Shown: in pieces, positions 21,352-25,405 of the stretch
Numbering within the stretch: position 1 is the stretch's first letter
Layout: each line of letters begins with the position of its first letter
Assembly (NCBI GenBank): GCA_003023165.1
Contig: PXSD01000172.1
Span: forward strand, 1 to 25,405
Direction: 5' to 3'
DNA length: 25,405 nucleotides
Source of the DNA: Halobacteriales archaeon QS_9_67_15
GTDB lineage: Archaea; Halobacteriota; Halobacteria; Halobacteriales; Haloarculaceae
The notes under the pieces: generated by a model
Databases searched by the model: none
Told to the model about the DNA's origin: nothing
Seen by the model: the letters and a program-made list of their open reading frames with translations, nothing else
Position numbers and translations under genes: made by a program

Positions 21352-21359
21352 AATTATAT
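21352..21359 (+). promoter_or_regulatory. TATA box of the TrkA-N/DHH gene
   Basis: AATTATAT is 27-34 nt upstream of ATG 21386, a good archaeal TATA box for a leaderless transcript. Confidence 0.55.
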
Positions 21360-21385
21360 GCCTCGTGCCCATGTGACGTGACACG

Positions 21386-22273
21386 ATGAGCACCGGCATC
21401 ACGATGGCGTCGATGTCTCGCTACGCCATCCTCGGGTGTGGAAGCGTGGGTCACGCCGTCGCCGAGGAACTCGTCAGCAAGGGCAAGGACGTCGAGATCC
21501 TCGACCGCGACGAAGGCCGCGTCGAGGCCCTCCGCGACCAGGACCTCGACGCGAACGTCGCGGACATCCGCGACGAATCGGTCGTCGACGAGGTCGCCGA
21601 CTGCGACGTGGTCCTCATCCTCTCCTCGGACGTCGAGGCCAACGCCGCCGCAGTGGGTAACATCCGCGACCGCGGCGGCGACCACTTCATCGTCGCCCGG
21701 GCGTCCGACCCGGTCTCCGCCGACGAACTCACTGAACTCGGTGCGGACGTCGTCATCAATCCCTCGACCGTCATCGCAGACTCCGCTCTGCGCGCGCTCG
21801 AGACGGGCGAACTCGAGTTCAAAGCTCGAAACCTCGCCGAGGTCATCGACGACACCGACGACCGCACGGCGATCCTCTACGAGGGCGAGATCGGTCACCA
21901 GGAGAACCGCGCGTTCGTCAACCTCCTCGGCATCGACCTGGTCTCGCGCGACGAGGTCGACATCTCCGACTACGACACGGTCGCGCTCGTCGACTACGCG
22001 AAAGGCGGCGAACCCGCGACCGAGCGGATCGACATCCTCGTCGACCACTACGAGCACGAGAGCGACGACCTCGACACCCGATTCGAGGACGTCCGCTCGA
22101 ACATCTCGGCGACATCCACCATCCTCACGAAGTACATCCAGGAACTCGACCTCAACCTCAGTCAGGAGGTTGCGACCGCGCTCCTCTACGGGATCCGCGC
22201 CGAGACGCTCGATTTCAAGCGCGAAACGACCCCGGCCGACCTCACCGCCGCCGCCTATCTCTACCCCTGGTGA
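21386..22273 (+). pseudogene. TrkA-N/DHH phosphoesterase gene, 5' part, internally deleted
   Basis: The 295-aa frame has an intact Rossmann TrkA-N domain (RYAILGCGSVGHAVAEEL through INPSTVIADSALRALE, residues 12-140). It then jumps from AEVIDDTDDRTAI straight to LYEGEIGHQENRAFVNLLGIDL. In homologs, as I recall them, about 30 residues with DHH motif I (HDNPDPDxIASA) lie at that point, so the metal site is lost. Motif DILVDHYEHESD is kept. The frame ends at AAAYLYPW with TGA 22271-22273, where homologs continue for about 35 residues into a linker before DHHA1. Both gaps together suggest two deletions of about 90-110 bp. ATG 21386 follows the TATA box; ATG 21404 and 21413 are alternatives. Confidence 0.65.
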
Positions 22274-22656
22274 GCGGGAGCCACCTCGTCTCGAACGCCG
22301 GGTTCATTCGCGACCGCGACGCGCTGGCCCAGGCGGCCCAGCACCTCCTGAACCTGGAGGGAATTACGACCACCGCCGTCTTCGCCATCGCCGACGACAC
22401 GATCTACCTCGCCGCGCGCTCGAAGGACATTCGGATGAACATCGGGAAGGTCCTGGACGACGCCTTCGGCGAGATGGGCGAAGCGAAAGGGCACTCCACC
22501 GACGCCGCAGTCGAGATCCCGCTCGGTATCTTCACCGGCATCGAGACCACCGAAGACAACCGCGAGACGCTGCTCCAGCTCACCGAAGAAGCCGTGCGGA
22601 AGAAGCTCTTCGACGCGATGGGCGTCGACTCCAGCGGCGAAAGCAACGGGAGCTGA
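22270..22656 (+). pseudogene. DHHA1 domain, 3' part of the same TrkA-N/DHH gene
   Basis: This 128-aa frame opens with GTG 22270 in a GTGA overlap with the upstream stop. It starts immediately at SGSHLVSNAGFIRDRDALAQAA, a DHHA1 N terminus that in homologs is internal. It has TTTAVFAIADDTIYLAARSKDIRMNIGKVL, GEAKGHSTDAAVEIPLGIF (normally GGHxxxAG-like) and an acidic tail. In the family this domain is fused to the upstream part as one protein of about 490 aa. The GTGA overlap could still allow coupled translation of a separate DHHA1 polypeptide, so complete loss of expression is not certain. Confidence 0.65.
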
Positions 22657-22753
22657 GGGAGTCTCGTCGCCCGCAGCGTCCCGTCACAGCCGGGGATCGT
22701 TCGACACCGATCGGAGCGGGAGATACATACCGGAGAGGGTCTAATTCCAACAC

Positions 22754-23200
22754 ATGAGCGAGAGCGACTGGACCGACCGGATCGTCGGCGAGCGGATGCA
22801 GGTAGACCAGGAGTTCAACGAGAAGGTCGCGGCCTCGAACTTCTCGAACCAGCAGTGGGGGCTGATCATGACCGCGGTCGAGTTCGAGATCGAGAACCCA
22901 GACGACCCCGAGAACGCTCACATTGTGGCGAACACGGGCAAGGTCGAGAGTATCGTCCCCGAACTCGAGAACATCGACCAGCGGACGGGCATGGCCGCAC
23001 AGGGCGGCGGGTCCGGGAGTTCCGGCGGGCTCCTCGACGGCGTCAAGAACGCGCTCGGCCTCGGCGGGAGCGGTGGCGGCGTCGACAGGGAACAACTCGC
23101 CGCCGCCGAGGAGATGGCACAGCTGTACGCCGGCGACCTACAGGATAAGCTCCAGTCGCGCGGGAAGTGGGACGAGATCTGCGACCTCGCCAGCAAGTGA
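22754..23200 (+). CDS. DUF5799-like haloarchaeal protein
   Basis: The 148-aa protein begins MSESDWTDRIVGERMQVDQEF and resembles, from memory, haloarchaeal DUF5799 (function unknown). Residues 1-75 are well ordered (FSNQQWGLIMTAVEFEIENPDDPENAHIV). A Gly/Ser-rich linker with GGLLDGVKNALGLGGSGGG (about 85-112) follows, then a helical C-terminal segment (EQLAAAEEMAQLYAGDLQDKLQ). ATG 22754 has a TATA-like AGATACATA about 24-32 nt upstream. It is monocistronic and convergent with the broken DUF7557-like gene. Confidence 0.82.
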   Translation: MSESDWTDRIVGERMQVDQEFNEKVAASNFSNQQWGLIMTAVEFEIENPDDPENAHIVANTGKVESIVPELENIDQRTGMAAQGGGSGSSGGLLDGVKNALGLGGSGGGVDREQLAAAEEMAQLYAGDLQDKLQSRGKWDEICDLASK

Positions 23201-23259
23201 GTCGGCGACGCTCGCGGGCGACCGTCGGAACGACCCGCGTCTGCCACCGAAACCACCCG

Positions 23260-23280
23260 TGACCGCCGCCGGGGCGGTCA
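23260..23280. terminator. GC-rich hairpin between convergent genes
   Basis: TGACCGCC (23260-23267) and GGCGGTCA (23273-23280) form a perfect 8-bp stem with a 5-nt loop, between the DUF5799-like stop (23200) and the DUF7557-like stop (23278-23280), which it includes. A bidirectional terminator role is plausible, though there is no T-run. Confidence 0.4.
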
Positions 23281-23417
23281 CTCATTGGTGAACAGCGTCA
23301 GTCTTTCCGCCTCGTAGATGTTGAGCAGTTCGGTGACGAGTTCGTCGTAGGACTCGTCGTCGACCCTCAGCGCGTCAGCCACTCGACCGTCTCCTCGTCG
23401 AGTTCGACTGTTGGCAT
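23278..23417 (-). pseudogene. DUF7557-like small protein gene with single-base frameshift
   Basis: ATG 23417 reads MPTVELDEETVEWL, then falls into a TGA two codons later. In another frame the sequence resumes as DALRVDDESYDELVTELLNIYEAERLTLFTNE up to the stop at 23278-23280. Joined, they give a complete 46-residue protein of the haloarchaeal DUF7557 type (recalled: MPTVELDEETVERLDALR...). The 140-bp length is one base short of 47 codons, so a 1-nt deletion near 23375 explains everything. Function of the family is unknown; it resembles small antitoxin or ribbon-helix-helix-like proteins in size only. Confidence 0.75.
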
Positions 23418-23500
23418 ACGGTCGCAACTGGGACCACTGAGAAACTTACAATCCAGGGACGCGACGGGGACGAGCGAGGACGGGCGGAGGTGTCGGTCGC

Positions 23501-24481
23501 TCAGAGGCGGTCGAGGACTGCCTCGGTCACCGCGTCGGTCGAGGCGTCGCCGCCGAGGTCGGGGGTTCGCGGTCCGTCTGTGAGAACGCCCTCGACGGCT
23601 TCCCGAACGGCTGCGGCTTCGTCGCCGTAGTCGAGGTGGTCGAGAAGCATGGCGGCCGAGAGGATCATCGCCGAGGGGTTCGCGACGTCCTCGCCCGCGA
23701 TGTCGGGCGCAGAACCGTGAACGGGTTCGAACAGCGCGTTCTCCTCGCCGACGTTCGCGCTCGGGAGCAGTCCCAACCCACCGACCAGCCCCGCCGCGAG
23801 ATCGGAGAGCATGTCGCCCGCGAGGTTCGGACAGACCACGACGCCGTAGTCCTCGGGCGTCATCACCAGGTGCATCGCGAGCGCATCCATCAGCGCCGTG
23901 TCGTAGTCGATGTCGAAGCTGTCACCCACTTCCTGCGCGGTCTCCAGGAACAGCCCGTCGGTCTCCTGCATGACGTTCGCCTTGTGAGCGATCGTCACGT
24001 CGTCGAAGTCGTTCCGCTTCGCGTACGTGAAGCCGAACTCCACGATCTCGCGGGAGGCGTCCTCCGTGACCACGCGCGTCAGCGTCCGGACGCCGTCGTC
24101 GACTGCCGCCTCGATGCCGGAGTAGACACCCTCGGTGTTCTCGCGGATGAAGACGATGTCCGTGTCCGGCTGGACGGCGTCGAGCGCGGGATACGAGCGT
24201 ACGGGACGGACGTTCGCGAAGGAGCCGACGACGTCTCGGAGCGGGAGGACCACGTCGGCGGCGGTCTCGCCGGCCGCGCCGAACAGCGTTGCGTCGGCGG
24301 CGGCGGCCAGGTCGCGCGTCTCCTGTGGGAGCGCCTCGCCGGTCTCCTCTTTTAGGGCGTCGCCCGCCTCGCCCTCGACGAAGTCGAAGTTCAGATCGAG
24401 CGCCTCGAGTACCGCCACTGCGGCCGGCGTCACTTCCTGTCCGATCCCGTCGCCGGGGATCACGGCGATCTCGTGGGTCAT
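23501..24481 (-). CDS. leuB: 3-isopropylmalate dehydrogenase
   Basis: The 326-aa enzyme oxidatively decarboxylates 3-isopropylmalate to 2-oxoisocaproate with NAD+ in leucine synthesis. Markers are VIPGDGIGQEV (7-17), RENTEGVYSG (113-122), catalytic Lys167 in AHKANVMQETDG, the Asp ligands in DTALMDALAMHLV (Asp199) and AGDMLSDLAAG (Asp223, Asp227), and the NAD-binding HGSAPDIAG (255-263). The length fits archaeal LeuB rather than the longer isocitrate dehydrogenase. ATG 24481 is preceded by GGTGGAG. The longer in-frame extension is antisense of the cyclase gene. No other leu genes are visible downstream within the window. Confidence 0.9.
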   Translation of the reverse strand: MTHEIAVIPGDGIGQEVTPAAVAVLEALDLNFDFVEGEAGDALKEETGEALPQETRDLAAAADATLFGAAGETAADVVLPLRDVVGSFANVRPVRSYPALDAVQPDTDIVFIRENTEGVYSGIEAAVDDGVRTLTRVVTEDASREIVEFGFTYAKRNDFDDVTIAHKANVMQETDGLFLETAQEVGDSFDIDYDTALMDALAMHLVMTPEDYGVVVCPNLAGDMLSDLAAGLVGGLGLLPSANVGEENALFEPVHGSAPDIAGEDVANPSAMILSAAMLLDHLDYGDEAAAVREAVEGVLTDGPRTPDLGGDASTDAVTEAVLDRL

Positions 24482-24537
24482 GACGCTATCTCCACCGGGT
24501 GCCGAAAAGAGGGTGTCGATGTTCGACAGTCGCGCTC

Positions 24538-25206
24538 TCAGCCGTCCGTGTCGTCCGGGAACGCGACCGCTCTGACGGGCGAAGCGTCGGCACTCTCGAA
24601 CCGGAGCGGGTACGCGTGGAGCTCGAACCGGTCGGGCAGGCGGTCGAGTCCCCGGAGGTTCTCGACGATCAGCCGGCTCGCCTCGAACAGGAGCTCGTGG
24701 ACCGGGAAGCCGTCCGGTTCCGCGTCGGTGGGGCTCTCGGTCGGCGTCGGGTCCGGATTGACCGTGTCGACGCCCAGGTCGCACTCCGTCGACGCGAGCC
24801 AGGTCGCGGCGTCGGCGGTGAGGGACGGATGGTCGAAGTAGCGGTCGGTCCCCCAGTGGTCGTCCCAGCCGGTCTGGACCGCGAGGAGGTCCACGTTCGC
24901 CGGGTCGGCGGCGACCGCATCCCGGAGCGCGTCACCGTCTACTGCCTCGCGGGGGGCCAGTGGACGAAGGTCGGCGACTGCCGCCGAGAATCGAAACCGG
25001 TCGAGCGGGAACTCACCGAGCGACGGTCCGTCGGTCAGATGCGCCGGCGCGTCGACGTGCGTCCCCGCGTGCGAATCGAGGTTGAGACGGGTGGTCCGGT
25101 AGCCGTCGCTGTCCAGCGTCGCCGCCCGCTTGACGCTGACCGGTTCCGTCCCCGGATAGACCGGCATGTCCGTCTCCAGCGGGTGCGTGAGGTCGAACGA
25201 CTGCAC
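24538..25206 (-). CDS. Cyclase-family (kynurenine formamidase-like) hydrolase
   Basis: The 222-aa protein has the metal-binding motif of the cyclase/KynB family, HAGTHVDAPAH (residues 46-56; His46, His50, Asp52, His56), preceded by the usual DLTHPLETDMPVYPGTEP. AVQTGWDDHWGTDRYF and VDTVNPDPTP are further family marks. Members hydrolyse amides such as N-formylkynurenine, or act on unknown substrates. The start is GTG 25206 (no ATG in frame). TATA-like AATTTAGG lies about 12-22 nt upstream, so the true start could be slightly different. It ends 57 nt before leuB begins and could be co-transcribed with it. Confidence 0.88.
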   Translation of the reverse strand: MQSFDLTHPLETDMPVYPGTEPVSVKRAATLDSDGYRTTRLNLDSHAGTHVDAPAHLTDGPSLGEFPLDRFRFSAAVADLRPLAPREAVDGDALRDAVAADPANVDLLAVQTGWDDHWGTDRYFDHPSLTADAATWLASTECDLGVDTVNPDPTPTESPTDAEPDGFPVHELLFEASRLIVENLRGLDRLPDRFELHAYPLRFESADASPVRAVAFPDDTDG

Positions 25207-25323
25207 GCATCGGACCTAAATTCCCGAGACAATAGGCCCGTCGAATCACCGCTGATCCGGCGGCCGCCCGTGAATCGGCAGTGTTTAGTTTAGCAAAAAC
25301 CGCCGAAGAGAGCGCAGACACCA

Positions 25324-25405
25324 GCTGAAAGCCCCGAGACGCTCGCCTCCCGCGGCTCGCTGTCGTTCGAGAGAGCGAAGCTCTCTCGTGATGACGAAAG
25401 ACGCC
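25324..25405. repeat. Start of a second GAAAGCCCC-type palindromic repeat, cut by the window edge
   Basis: GCTGAAAGCCCCGAG at 25324 matches the left arm of the 1712-2023 repeat (GTGAAAGCCCCGA). It is followed by the same kind of sequence (GGCTCGCTG, then GAGAGAGCGAAGCTCTCTC, itself an inverted repeat). The rest of the element lies outside the window. Between the cyclase start and this point (25207-25323) only AT-rich promoter-like sequence is seen. Confidence 0.55.

Noticed and set aside
21438..22757. 439-codon plus-strand frame overlapping the TrkA-N/DHH region
   Set aside because: Its Thr/Ser/Arg-rich translation is a frame shadow. The correct frames give recognisable Rossmann and DHHA1 domains.

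Overview
The window is chromosomal DNA of a haloarchaeon (class Halobacteria). The support is a very high GC content with strong C/G preference at third codon positions, acidic proteins, archaeal TATA boxes about 25-30 nt upstream of start codons (leaderless-type promoters), a tRNA-Trp gene with the box C/D-containing intron typical of haloarchaea, and several small protein families known only from haloarchaea (DUF5794, DUF5795, DUF5799, DUF5807 and DUF7556/7557-like). Family names are recalled from memory because no search could be run.

Layout. 1-1066: four short, overlapping minus-strand genes of virus or integrative-element type, one running off the left edge, lying on the 3' side of a minus-strand tRNA-Trp (1153-1328). 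1383-3201: a small zinc ribbon, a 312-bp nested palindromic repeat, and a two-gene membrane-protein operon. 3364-5388: guaB and a GNAT acetyltransferase, closed by a short repeat with perfect 16-bp ends. 5521-7913: a ModE-like TOBE regulator divergent from a molybdate/tungstate-type binding lipoprotein and permease, with no ATPase gene following. 7918-10600: a rearranged block. A sodium:solute symporter and its small partner are bracketed by 14-bp inverted repeats, then a 5'-truncated nuoI fragment meets a 5'-truncated DUF5807 gene head to head. 10614-14829: a phosphotransferase, a DHH phosphoesterase, three universal-stress-type proteins and another GNAT. 14949-17616: an MsbA-like ABC exporter, a second copy of the 16-bp-ended repeat, and a DUF192 protein whose reading frame runs into that repeat. 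17706-19504: tRNA-Val, about 490 bp without a convincing gene, and an MFS transporter. 19728-21280: an aldo/keto reductase, a 57-aa protein, and tRNA-Lys with extra copies of its 3' end. 21386-25206: an internally deleted TrkA-N/DHH gene, a DUF5799 gene, a frameshifted DUF7557-like gene, leuB and a cyclase-family hydrolase. The right edge enters another copy of the palindromic repeat type.

Most of the window is ordinary housekeeping and transport. No coherent new defence or biosynthetic system is visible. The informative parts are signs of genome flux: a repeat family whose two copies keep perfect ends through compensatory changes, a large nested palindrome, duplicated tRNA 3' ends, an inverted-repeat-bracketed symporter module, and four or five damaged genes (nuoI fragment, DUF5807 fragment, TrkA-N/DHH, DUF7557-like, and the repeat-extended DUF192 gene). 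The tRNA-Trp intron can be read as a guide RNA directly from sequence: its two guides select C34 and U39.
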